Below are positions 49,857 to 57,941 of a stretch of 64,000 nt of DNA, one piece after another. A program made the translations under genes and the position numbers. Every line of letters begins with the position of its first letter. The stretch's first letter is position 1. The notes under the pieces are model-generated. The model did no database searches, was not told the DNA's origin, and worked only from the letters and a program-made list of their open reading frames with translations. Source of the DNA: an uncultured bacterium (lineage in GTDB: Bacteria; Hydrogenedentota; Hydrogenedentia; Hydrogenedentales; CAILVY01); assembly GCA_937951485.1 (NCBI GenBank), contig CALEDJ010000045.1:142310-206309 (forward strand), given 5' to 3'.

Positions 49857-51872
49857 TTATCCCGCCGGGGCAAGCGCCGCGTGGCGCGGCAGAGAGATGA
49901 TGAAGGTGGCGCCGGTCGGTCCCATGCGGGAATCCGTGTTCGATTCGACGCGGATGTCGCCGGAATGCATTTTCACAATGCCGTAAGTGATCGCGAGACC
50001 GAGTCCGGTGCCTTTGCCGTAGGGTTTGGTGGTGAAGAACGGCTCGAAAATTTTATCGGCGTGTTCCTTGGGAATGCCCGGCCCGGTGTCGCGCACGCGC
50101 AATTCCACGCGATTGTTGTTGCCCACCGTCTGAATGTCCAGGCGGCCGCCGTTGGGCATGGCGGCGCATGCATTGCCGATCAGGTTACCCAGGGCCTGCA
50201 TGATCTGGTCCTCGTCGAGGTCCGCCACCGGATCGTCCACATTGTGTTCCACCTTCACGGTGATATTATCGGGAATCACGACGGCCTTCAGGCTGCGGTC
50301 TATCAGTTCCCGCAGGTCCGTTCCCCTGCGCGACACCTTGTTCTGACGCGCAAAATGGAGCAGGCCCGACACGATTTTTTTGCATCGGTCCGCCTGTTCC
50401 TTGATCATTTTCAAATCTTCCATCAGTTCGGGGTTGTTCTCCTGCTCCTGCTCCAGAATGTGCGCGTACATCAGGACCACGCCCAGCGGGTTATTCAATT
50501 CATGGGCGATGCCGGCGGCGAGTTGCCCCATGCTCGCCAGTTTCTCCGCCTGCATCAGGGTTTCCTGGGTCTTTGTCAGGGCTTCGTTGGATATGGCGAG
50601 GTTCTCAATGGTTTCCCGGAGCCGTTCGATGGTATGGGGAAGGCACATCTCGCTTTCCGCCAGTCCCTTGTAGATTGCGATACCGTGTTCCCGACAGGTC
50701 TCATAGCCGCACGCCCCGCAGTTCAGTTCATCTTCAGGCACATACTTGCCCATCCGTTCCAGGATGGCGGCCAGTTCGCGCGGCGACGGCTCGGCCACGC
50801 GCTGGTCATCCGGTTGGTAGGCGCGGCCAAGGTCAAGGTCCGCGAACTCGGCCATCCACCGCCGCCAACGGGGATAGTCCAGACGTTCCAGGCGCCGGCG
50901 CACGAACTGGCTGACGCGTGTGCGGCGACGAAAGAGCGGTTCGCAACTCGTTGTGCCCGGCCCCATGATGCACCCTTCGCAGGCAAGCACTTCGAGCAGG
51001 CGCAGGCCGCTGTGATCGGTTTGAAACGCCTTGATGGCGTCCACAAAGCCGCTGCGCCCCCCCGCCACCACCACGTCGCATGCGGCGAGGTCTTCGGAAA
51101 TTTCCGCCGCCTGAAGCAACCCGTGGCTAATCGGGAAAAGCGCCCCCGGTCCCGCGTGCGGCGGGTCAAAGTCGCTCGGCTCCACGCAATGCCGCGACAA
51201 ATCGCGCTCGCCCGCCATCTGCCGCAACTCCACGAAAGTCAGCACCGCGTCCACTTCATCGGCGAGCGTGGGGCTTATCGCTTCATTCTTCTTCGCGATG
51301 CATGGCCCCACGAAAACCGTTTTCAGATGCTGCCCGTGAAGGCGCCGCAAGGCGCGCGCCGTCGCCACCATCGGCGACACCACCGGCGCCAGAAACCGGG
51401 TCAATTCGGGAAAATACCGCTCTACATACGCCACAATGGCGGGGCAGGTTGTTGCGATATGACTCCGTCCGTCATCCTGCTGCATCAGGCGGCGGTAACG
51501 GTCTGCCACCAGGTCCGCTCCAAAGGCCACCTCGACCACATAATCGAAGCCGATCGCGCGGAGAATGCCCGTCAGGTCACGGTAGTCCCAGTCCGTGAAC
51601 TCCGCCGGAAAACTCGGCGCGACCATCGCCGCCACCTTGGCATTGCCCGCCAGCAGCCGCCGCACATCCACCGTGGAATCATAGACCTGTTTGGCGTGCT
51701 GTCCGCAGACCCGCACGCAGTTGCCGCAGCCGATGCAGCGCCCGCTGATCACCTCGGCCTGCCCGTCCACGATGCGAATCGCCTTGGCCGGGCATTCCCG
51801 CACGCAGGTGTAGCACACCCGGCACCGTTCCCGGATCGTGCTGACCAAAGGTATTCTGGACGAATTCTTCAT
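49857..51872 (-). CDS. [FeFe]-hydrogenase-like domain fused to histidine kinase
   Basis: The 671-residue protein has four parts. Residues 17-56 are a two-cluster ferredoxin (CRVCYTCVREC and CIGCGNCVRVC). About 80-345 are a hydrogenase large-subunit domain with three motifs: TTCPAIVAYV, FVGPCIAKKNEA and VLACEGCIMGPG. An Fe-S domain follows with LNCGACGYETCREHGIAIYKG. A kinase core has MGQLAAGIAHELNNPLGV (H-box), ALGNLIGNACAAMPNGG and GIPKEHADKIFEPFFTTKPYGKGTGLGL. Compared with catalytic enzymes, the first motif (usually TSCCP) has a single Cys, and the third has C-x2-C where C-x3-C is usual, so an H-cluster may be altered or absent. It looks like a redox or H2 sensor. No cognate response regulator is adjacent. 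Confidence 0.88.
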   Translation of the reverse strand: MKNSSRIPLVSTIRERCRVCYTCVRECPAKAIRIVDGQAEVISGRCIGCGNCVRVCGQHAKQVYDSTVDVRRLLAGNAKVAAMVAPSFPAEFTDWDYRDLTGILRAIGFDYVVEVAFGADLVADRYRRLMQQDDGRSHIATTCPAIVAYVERYFPELTRFLAPVVSPMVATARALRRLHGQHLKTVFVGPCIAKKNEAISPTLADEVDAVLTFVELRQMAGERDLSRHCVEPSDFDPPHAGPGALFPISHGLLQAAEISEDLAACDVVVAGGRSGFVDAIKAFQTDHSGLRLLEVLACEGCIMGPGTTSCEPLFRRRTRVSQFVRRRLERLDYPRWRRWMAEFADLDLGRAYQPDDQRVAEPSPRELAAILERMGKYVPEDELNCGACGYETCREHGIAIYKGLAESEMCLPHTIERLRETIENLAISNEALTKTQETLMQAEKLASMGQLAAGIAHELNNPLGVVLMYAHILEQEQENNPELMEDLKMIKEQADRCKKIVSGLLHFARQNKVSRRGTDLRELIDRSLKAVVIPDNITVKVEHNVDDPVADLDEDQIMQALGNLIGNACAAMPNGGRLDIQTVGNNNRVELRVRDTGPGIPKEHADKIFEPFFTTKPYGKGTGLGLAITYGIVKMHSGDIRVESNTDSRMGPTGATFIISLPRHAALAPAG

Positions 51873-51944
51873 GCTTTCCTCTGCGTCCGACTTTTCACCA
51901 GTGTACCATCATTCCCGACATCCCCGCATCCAGATCATCAGAAA

Positions 51945-52028
51945 CGCACTGCGCCTTCCGCACTCCGCATTCCGCATTCCGCATTCCGCACTGCGCACTG
52001 CGCACTGCGCATTCCGCACTCCGCATGG
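51945..52028. repeat. Heptanucleotide tandem repeat (12 units)
   Basis: Twelve consecutive 7-bp units of the form CGC-A-(C/T)-T-(G/C), with variants CGCCTTC and CGCATGG, run without interruption. Three adjacent CGCATTC and three adjacent CGCACTG units are identical runs. The array lies between the divergent histidine kinase (start 51872) and the aminotransferase (start 52144). Slippage could change promoter spacing, but no promoter has been located. Confidence 0.9.
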
Positions 52029-52143
52029 CGCGCAATTGAATTGCCCATCCACGGCGGGGTATGCTTTTCTTCAATGATGCGGTGCATCTCCGGGCCGGGC
52101 GCGCCGGCGTTTTTCTGGAACCAATCTGCAAAGGAGCAGTGTT

Positions 52144-53457
52144 ATGGCGAAACTTGCAATTTGTGGCGGTAAATCGCTCTGCGGCAGGAACAAGAAATGG
52201 GCGACGTGGCCCATCAGCGACGAAAAGGACGCGGAACTGGTCGCAAAAATCACGCGGTCGAACCGGTGGTCTTTCGACGGGCCGGTCGAGTGGCGCTTTG
52301 CGGAGGCCTTCACGAAATATCAGACGGCGAAGTACGGGCTGTGCTGCGCCAACGGCACCGTCGGCATCCAGATCGCGCTGGAGGCTCTGGGCATCGGCGC
52401 GTATGACGAGGTGATTGTGCCGGGCATGACCTGGCAGGCGACCGCCGCAGCCTGTATTGACGTGAATGCCGTGCCCGTGCTCGTGGATGTGGAACCGGAT
52501 ACCTGGAATCTGGACCTCGACGCCGTGGAGGCCGCCATCACGAAGCGCACGAAAGCGATTATCGTTGTGCATCTCTACGGCTGCATGACCGACCTGGACC
52601 GCCTGCAGCGCATCTGCCGGAAGCACAATCTGTATCTGATTGAGGATTGCGCGCATCAGCACGGTTCCTTCTGGAGGGGCAGGGGCGTCGGATCCTTCGG
52701 CGATGTCAGTTCGTGGAGTTTCCAGGAATCCAAGGTGCTCTCCAGCGGCGAGGGCGGCTTCAACATGTGCAAAACGAAGGAACTTTTCTACAAGATTTAC
52801 AGCCTGCGCAACTGCGGCCGTTCCTATCCCGCCGACCCGCCGGTCTTCGGCCTGAACAAGGCGGTGGGCATGGAGACCACGCTGCAATCCGGCAACTACC
52901 GCCTGACGGAATGGCAGGCGGCCCTGCTGCTCGGCGGTCTGGGCCGACTCGACAAGCAGGTGAAACTGCGCGACGCCAACGCGCAATACCTTAATGCGCA
53001 ATTGGCGGAGATTCCCGGCATTCTGCCGATGCGCCGACGCAAGGAGGTGACCCAACAGAGTTACTTTAATTTCACCTTCCGCCTGGACCCGAAAGAACTG
53101 GGTATCATCAACACGCAGTTCTGCGCCGCGCTCAACGCCGAACTGAATACCGGCGATGCGTGGGAAATCCCCTATGACCCGCTCAACAACTGCGGCTTGT
53201 ACAAGCCGCTGACAAAAGCGCGCCACAGGTTGAACGGCGAGTACTGGAAGGCAATCAATCCCCGGCGCTTCAAGTTGCCGGTCTGCGAAGACGCCAACGA
53301 GCGGTCGGGCGTTGCGGTGCACCATGTCGCGCTGATGAACACCAAAGAAGACATGGACCTGATTGCGGCCGCGGTGAAGAAAATCGTGGACAACATCCAG
53401 GAAGTGCGCAGCCTGAACATCGGACCGCAGAAGAAATACCAGGCGCTTTCGCGCTGA
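52144..53457 (+). CDS. DegT/DnrJ/EryC1/StrS-family aminotransferase
   Basis: The 437-residue protein is a PLP-dependent sugar-type aminotransferase. Motifs are CCANGTVGIQIALEALGIG, DEVIVPGMTWQATAAACIDVNAVPVLVDV and the lysine that binds PLP, K197 in SWSFQESKVLSSGEGG. The usual D-x-A-H segment reads YLIEDCAHQHGS. Members transfer an amino group from glutamate or glutamine to a keto-sugar or keto-inositol. The next gene is a paralogue of the same family, 102 bp on. The extra stretch NCGRSYPADPPVFGLNK and the acceptor loop give no clear substrate. An ATG with gcaaaggagcag upstream is a good start. Confidence 0.93.
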   Translation: MAKLAICGGKSLCGRNKKWATWPISDEKDAELVAKITRSNRWSFDGPVEWRFAEAFTKYQTAKYGLCCANGTVGIQIALEALGIGAYDEVIVPGMTWQATAAACIDVNAVPVLVDVEPDTWNLDLDAVEAAITKRTKAIIVVHLYGCMTDLDRLQRICRKHNLYLIEDCAHQHGSFWRGRGVGSFGDVSSWSFQESKVLSSGEGGFNMCKTKELFYKIYSLRNCGRSYPADPPVFGLNKAVGMETTLQSGNYRLTEWQAALLLGGLGRLDKQVKLRDANAQYLNAQLAEIPGILPMRRRKEVTQQSYFNFTFRLDPKELGIINTQFCAALNAELNTGDAWEIPYDPLNNCGLYKPLTKARHRLNGEYWKAINPRRFKLPVCEDANERSGVAVHHVALMNTKEDMDLIAAAVKKIVDNIQEVRSLNIGPQKKYQALSR

Positions 53458-53559
53458 ATACCGCCATCTTCGCGGCCGTCGGCCGCGTGTGCTATGCTGT
53501 GCATCGGGGACGGAATGCCGCCCCCGATGCTGTCTTTTCAGGCAGGAGGGAGGCGCGCC

Positions 53560-54768
53560 ATGATCGAGGCGGATACCCGCAAAAAGATTCTCGCACGGGG
53601 TCAAACGGAAGTGCCATGGCAGGGCGAGCCGCTGCTCGGCAGCATTTACGGGGAGGAGGAAATCGAGGCGGCCGTGGCGGCTATCCGCGATTCCATGCCC
53701 GTGCACAAGGGTTTCGGCTTCACCTGTCAGCAAATCCTGGATTTCGAGGCGGCATTCGCCCGGTATGTGGGCGTGAAGCACGCCATTGCCGTCAACAGCG
53801 CGGGGCCGGGCCTCGATATGGCCATGCGTTATCTCCAACTCAAACCCGGAGACGAGGTCATTGTGCCCGCCATCAATTTCATGGCTGCGCCGCTGGCCGT
53901 GATGGGCGCGGGCGGGCAGGTGGTATGGGCCGAAGTGAATCCCGACACCCTGCAACTAGACCCGGAAGACGTGGAGCGCCGCATCACCCCGCGTACCCGC
54001 GCCATCTTCCCCGTGCATATGAACGGCCTCAGCGCCCCGATGGACCCGCTTCTGGAAGTCGCTGCGCGGCATCCCCATTCCGAACACGGTCCGATCCCTG
54101 TTATCGGCGATGCCGCCCGCGCCTGCGGCGGCGGCTATCGCGGCGAAAAGATCGGCAAGAAGGGGCTGTGCACCGTCTTCTCCTTCCATACCATGAAGAA
54201 CATGGTTACCCTCGGCGAAGGCGGCATGGTTACCACCGACGACGACGCCCTCGCCGCCTATTGCCGTTCCACCCGATTCTATGGCATCGCCACGGAGGAT
54301 TGGGGCACTTCCAACGTCATGACCAAGGTGCAAGCCGCCGTCGGGCTGGTTCAACTGGCCAAACTGGACGGATTCATCGCGGCGCGCCGCCGCGTGGCGA
54401 AGCAGCGCGATGAAATGTTGGCCGGACTGGATGGCGTGGCGCTGCCCTGCGAGCCACCGGACTGTTACCATTCTTACTATCTGTACACCTGTCTGGTCTG
54501 CGATGCGTGGGCGGGTGACAAGCGGGACGCCATCATGCGGCGCATGGAAGAGGAATTCCATGTGAAATGCCTCGTCGCCAATCCCCCCGCCTACGAAAGC
54601 CGCCGGCTTCTCCGCGAGCACACGGCAGGCCGGCGCCTGCCGCGTTCAGAAAATATCGGACAGCGCATCATTTGCCTGCCCATCCATCCCGCCATGTCCG
54701 ACGCCGACAACGAATACATCTGCGCCGCGTTTATCGCGTGCGTGGAGTCTTTCCGCGCCCATCGCTGA
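53560..54768 (+). CDS. DegT/DnrJ/EryC1/StrS-family aminotransferase (second)
   Basis: The 402-residue protein starts at ATG 53560 after aggaggga. It is a second, diverged PLP aminotransferase: VNSAGPGLDMAMRYLQLKPGDEVIVPAINFMAAPLAVM, with K213 in FSFHTMKNMVTLGEGGMV as the PLP lysine, and VIGDAARACGGGYRG as the aspartate segment. It lacks the N-terminal sequence common to 52144-53457, and the two are similar only in the family motifs. The genes sit in the same direction, so they may act in one pathway of amino-sugar or amino-cyclitol synthesis; no sugar nucleotidyltransferase or glycosyltransferase gene adjoins them. Confidence 0.92.
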   Translation: MIEADTRKKILARGQTEVPWQGEPLLGSIYGEEEIEAAVAAIRDSMPVHKGFGFTCQQILDFEAAFARYVGVKHAIAVNSAGPGLDMAMRYLQLKPGDEVIVPAINFMAAPLAVMGAGGQVVWAEVNPDTLQLDPEDVERRITPRTRAIFPVHMNGLSAPMDPLLEVAARHPHSEHGPIPVIGDAARACGGGYRGEKIGKKGLCTVFSFHTMKNMVTLGEGGMVTTDDDALAAYCRSTRFYGIATEDWGTSNVMTKVQAAVGLVQLAKLDGFIAARRRVAKQRDEMLAGLDGVALPCEPPDCYHSYYLYTCLVCDAWAGDKRDAIMRRMEEEFHVKCLVANPPAYESRRLLREHTAGRRLPRSENIGQRIICLPIHPAMSDADNEYICAAFIACVESFRAHR

Positions 54769-54797
54769 CGCTGCATCTTGCCGCCGGGGTCAAGGGT

Positions 54798-54832
54798 AAA
54801 AAAAGAGCGGCGGCGAGGTGCGCCCCGCCGCC
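54798..54832 (-). terminator. Intrinsic terminator of the prepilin gene
   Basis: On the minus strand GGCGGCG (54832-54826), loop of 10 nt, CGCCGCC (54815-54809) is followed by gctc and a run of seven T (54804-54798). It lies 24 bp past the prepilin stop. Stem and T-tract are both strong. Confidence 0.85.
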
Positions 54833-54856
54833 GATCCCTTGCCTCCGCAGAGTGGA

Positions 54857-55306
54857 TTATGAACCCGCCTGGCCAATCGGTGTGCTGTTCTCATCCGCGG
54901 CGGCACCCACGGCATAGCGAATCACGCCGCTGGCATCCAGGAAATACCCCTTGCTGCCGGTCTGGTTCATTGCCTCCGGGTCCGCGTTGACCTGGAAATT
55001 CGAACCGTCTCCCGTCATGGTGAATACATATCCGGACTTCACCTGCCCTTCCCATTCGCCATCCAGGAAAGGCGGCGCGTCACCCACGGGGGTCGTCAAC
55101 TCATCGAAAGTGGTGGCATATCGGTAATTCGCGGAATGGAAGGCGACCTGTGCGCCGTTAATCGTCCGCAGATTACCGATTGCCGCCGATTCATTCGATT
55201 GCATGCGCGAACGCAGCAGGTTCGGTATCGCGATTGCCGCGATAATGGCGATGATCGCCACCACAATCATCAGTTCGATCAAGGTGAAACCAGCGTTCTT
55301 CTTCAT
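54857..55306 (-). CDS. Type IV prepilin / type II secretion pseudopilin
   Basis: The 149-residue protein starts at ATG 55304-55306 behind aggagga. The short leader MKKNAG ends in glycine before FTLIELMIVVAIIAIIAAIAIP, the class III signal cut and N-methylated by prepilin peptidase; the mature chain begins with Phe and has the conserved Glu5. The hydrophobic helix drives membrane insertion and assembly. The globular part has two regions with conserved-looking GDAPPFLDGEWEGQVKSGYVFTMTGDGSNFQV and a GYFLDASGVIRY motif of pilin-type, and no lectin-like addition. It may be a major pilin or a pseudopilin. No assembly genes are adjacent. A sigma-54 promoter precedes it and a strong terminator follows. 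Confidence 0.94.
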   Translation of the reverse strand: MKKNAGFTLIELMIVVAIIAIIAAIAIPNLLRSRMQSNESAAIGNLRTINGAQVAFHSANYRYATTFDELTTPVGDAPPFLDGEWEGQVKSGYVFTMTGDGSNFQVNADPEAMNQTGSKGYFLDASGVIRYAVGAAADENSTPIGQAGS

Positions 55307-55395
55307 AGTCAATCCTCCTGTCGTCGTTCCCTTGTTTTCAGCGCACCGGCGCATGCCGGCCACGCCACACTTCGCTTCAACTTTCATCTCGCATA

Positions 55396-55413
55396 GTGCA
55401 ACCTGCGTGCCAA
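55396..55413 (-). promoter_or_regulatory. Sigma-54 promoter of the prepilin gene
   Basis: Read on the minus strand: TTGGCACGCAGGTTGCAC. This contains TGGCACG-N4-TTGCA, a full match to the -24/-12 consensus TGGCACR-N4-TTGCW. The -12 element lies about 92 bp before the start codon, a normal leader length. Sigma-54 control with a PilR-type activator is known for pilin genes. Confidence 0.8.
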
Positions 55414-55609
55414 GGCAGTTGCTTTCGAAAATCTCCAGAAATTCAATTAAATGTCCCTGTATTTGGCCTGTGTAGACCCTGGTCCGCCCCTTATCCTGCC
55501 CATTTTTGTCCATCATCGCTGTCCATAAATGACATTTTTTGTCACAGCGACCTGTGTTTTTTCCCCGAATTGGGCCGTGGTGCGGGATGCCGAGAGGCCA
55601 TTAATCTGA

Positions 55610-55627
55610 GGCATTTGAGAAATGATC
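55610..55627. repeat. Solo copy of mobile-element terminal sequence
   Basis: gaggcatttgagaaatga differs by one base from the inverted ends of the element at 59931-60029. No opposing end is found nearby, so it may be a relic or chance match. Confidence 0.5.
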
Positions 55628-55962
55628 CCGGCTTATCTCACGATAGATACGACTGTTGCCGGCGACATCGGCTTTCCGATCGTGAATTCCCCATGCCTGC
55701 TGTATTATTCGCCGGGCGAGGGATTATCGTGCTATGATCATGATGCCGGCAGGGTGGCGGGCGTTGCGTTTTTCGCCATATTTCAGCCAAGGGGGTCGGT
55801 ATTCATTGCGGGAGAATCGGGCGATTGATGTATATGAAAACAAAGGGAACAGCGGAAAGGGTGAGACGGAGGGGAATGGCGGAATGCGCAGACTTCTGCC
55901 GTTCACCAATATATCGCACGTTTCGGCTGTTTCCGGAATACTCAAGGTAGCGGGCGGCGTAT

Positions 55963-57843
55963 ATGGCGGCACGGGATTTTGAGGTCATCATCGTCGGGGC
56001 GGGTCATGCGGGCATCGAGGCCGCGCTGGCGTGTGCGCGCATGGGCCGGCGCGTGCTGATGTTCGCCATGCAGTTGGATACCATCGGCAAGATGTCGTGC
56101 AATCCCGCCATCGGAGGCGTGGCGAAGGGCCAGTTGGTGCGGGAAATTGACGCGCTGGGCGGCGAGATGGGCCGCTGCATTGACCGCACGGGCATCCAGT
56201 TCCGCATGCTGAACCGGTCCAAAGGCCCGGCGGTGCATTCCCCGCGGGCGCAGGCGGACCGGGTCGCGTACCAGCACGACATGAAGCGGGTCTGTGAAAA
56301 TGAACCGAACCTGACGCTGAAGCAGGCGGAGGTGACGGATATTCTTGTGCATCAGGGGGCAGTGTGCGGCGTGCGGACCGCGCTGGGCGCGGAGTTCACG
56401 GCGCGCGCGGTGATCGTATGTACCGGCACCTTCCTGCGCGGGTTGCTGCATTTCGGCATGACCAGCGTGGAGGGCGGCCGCAGCGGCGATCCGCCCGCGC
56501 GGGGGTTGACGGACGCCTTCCGGCGGCTGGGTTTCGAGGTGGGCCGCCTCAAGACCGGCACCTGTGCGCGGGTGCATCGGCGCAGCATCAACACGGATGT
56601 ATTGCAGGAACAGCCGGGCGACCCCGACCCGCGCCCCTTCTCGTTCAGTACGCCCATCGAGGGTTTCAATCCAAACCGGATTGTGTGCTGGATTACGTAC
56701 ACCAATGAGCGGACGCACGAGGTGATCCGGCGCAGCCTGGACCGGTCGCCGCTCTACAGCGGTCGCATCGAGGGGATCGGTACGCGGTATTGTCCGAGCA
56801 TCGAGGACAAGGTGGTGAAGTTCCCGGAGAAGAACCGGCACCACATTTTCCTGGAGCCGGAGGGCTTGAATACGCAGGAGGTGTATGTGAACGGCATGTC
56901 CACCAGCCTGCCGGAAGATGTGCAATGGGCGATGCTGCGCACATTGCCGGGGCTTGAGGAGGTGGAAATCCTCCGGCCCGGCTACGCGGTGGAATATGAC
57001 TTTGTGCCGCCGACGCAACTGAAGCCGTCGCTGGAAACCAAACGGGTGCGGGGATTGTTTCATGCGGGGCAGATCAACGGCACCTCGGGGTATGAAGAAG
57101 CGGCAGGCCAGGGGATTTATGCGGCGCTGAACGCCATGCGTTATCTCGACGGCGCGCCGCCGGTCTATATCGGGCGCAACGAGGCCTATCTCGGTGTCAT
57201 GGTGGACGACATCGTTACGCGCGGTGTGATGGAGCCGTACCGGCTGTTCACCTCGCGCGCGGAATACCGCATCCATCTGCGGCACGACAACGCCGACGCG
57301 CGGATCGCGAAGTACGGTTTTGGGAACGACGCGCTTCTGGAACGGGTGCGTCAACGCGAAGAAGCCGTGGCGCTGGAGATTGCGCGGCTGGAGGAAACGC
57401 TGATCCCGCCGTCGGAGGCGCTGAATGCGTTGCTGCGGACCCGCGGCCATGCGCCGGTGAACACCCCGGTGGCCGCGAACCAGTTGCTGCGACGGCCCGC
57501 GATCGGGCTGGAAGATGTCTGGCGCTTCGCGCCGCCGCCCCGGCATTTTGATTTGGAAACCTGCGAGCAGGTGGAAATCCGGGTGAAATACCAGGGTTAT
57601 CTTGACCGGCAGGAAAAGACCATCGAGAAATTCCGCCGCGCGGAGCGCGTGCCGATACCGGAAGACCTGGATTACGACGCCATTCCCGGGCTTCCGCGGG
57701 AGAGCCGGCAACGCCTCAAGGAAGTCCGCCCCGTCAATTTCGGGCAGGCGGCCAGAGTGCCCGGGGTGCGTTCCGCGGACATCGCGGTGCTGCATGTGTT
57801 TGTGGAAAAGCGGCGGCGAACGGCGCAGCGGGATTCCGCATGA
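55963..57843 (+). CDS. mnmG: tRNA uridine-5-carboxymethylaminomethyl modification enzyme
   Basis: The 626-residue FAD protein, with MnmE, adds the carboxymethylaminomethyl or aminomethyl group to U34 of certain tRNAs. It opens with the dinucleotide-binding [21 protein letters not shown]. Typical phrases are [38 protein letters not shown]-type text ([18 protein letters not shown]), [27 protein letters not shown] and, at the C-terminus, [19 protein letters not shown]. Length and order match GidA. The mnmE gene is not in the window. The first codon lacks a strong ribosome site. Confidence 0.97.
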   Translation: MAARDFEVIIVGAGHAGIEAALACARMGRRVLMFAMQLDTIGKMSCNPAIGGVAKGQLVREIDALGGEMGRCIDRTGIQFRMLNRSKGPAVHSPRAQADRVAYQHDMKRVCENEPNLTLKQAEVTDILVHQGAVCGVRTALGAEFTARAVIVCTGTFLRGLLHFGMTSVEGGRSGDPPARGLTDAFRRLGFEVGRLKTGTCARVHRRSINTDVLQEQPGDPDPRPFSFSTPIEGFNPNRIVCWITYTNERTHEVIRRSLDRSPLYSGRIEGIGTRYCPSIEDKVVKFPEKNRHHIFLEPEGLNTQEVYVNGMSTSLPEDVQWAMLRTLPGLEEVEILRPGYAVEYDFVPPTQLKPSLETKRVRGLFHAGQINGTSGYEEAAGQGIYAALNAMRYLDGAPPVYIGRNEAYLGVMVDDIVTRGVMEPYRLFTSRAEYRIHLRHDNADARIAKYGFGNDALLERVRQREEAVALEIARLEETLIPPSEALNALLRTRGHAPVNTPVAANQLLRRPAIGLEDVWRFAPPPRHFDLETCEQVEIRVKYQGYLDRQEKTIEKFRRAERVPIPEDLDYDAIPGLPRESRQRLKEVRPVNFGQAARVPGVRSADIAVLHVFVEKRRRTAQRDSA

Positions 57844-57941
57844 TGGGGATATCGGCACAGGCAACACGGACCGACACGGACTGACACCGGCAAACGCAGA
57901 GATTGAAAAGGCTTCGTTGAGCAAATAACCTTGGGAAGCAT

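Larger units (their letters stand above)
55307..55962. other. Divergent intergenic region with promoter and repeat end
   Basis: This 656-bp stretch separates the prepilin (minus) from mnmG (plus). It holds the sigma-54 promoter at 55396-55413 and one copy of the mobile-element end at 55610-55627. Several short frames exist (for example 55622-55828) but none has support from composition or start sites. Confidence 0.5.

Noticed and set aside
55622-55828. A 68-residue frame between the prepilin and mnmG
   Set aside because: It starts inside the repeat end, has no ribosome site and no recognisable sequence.
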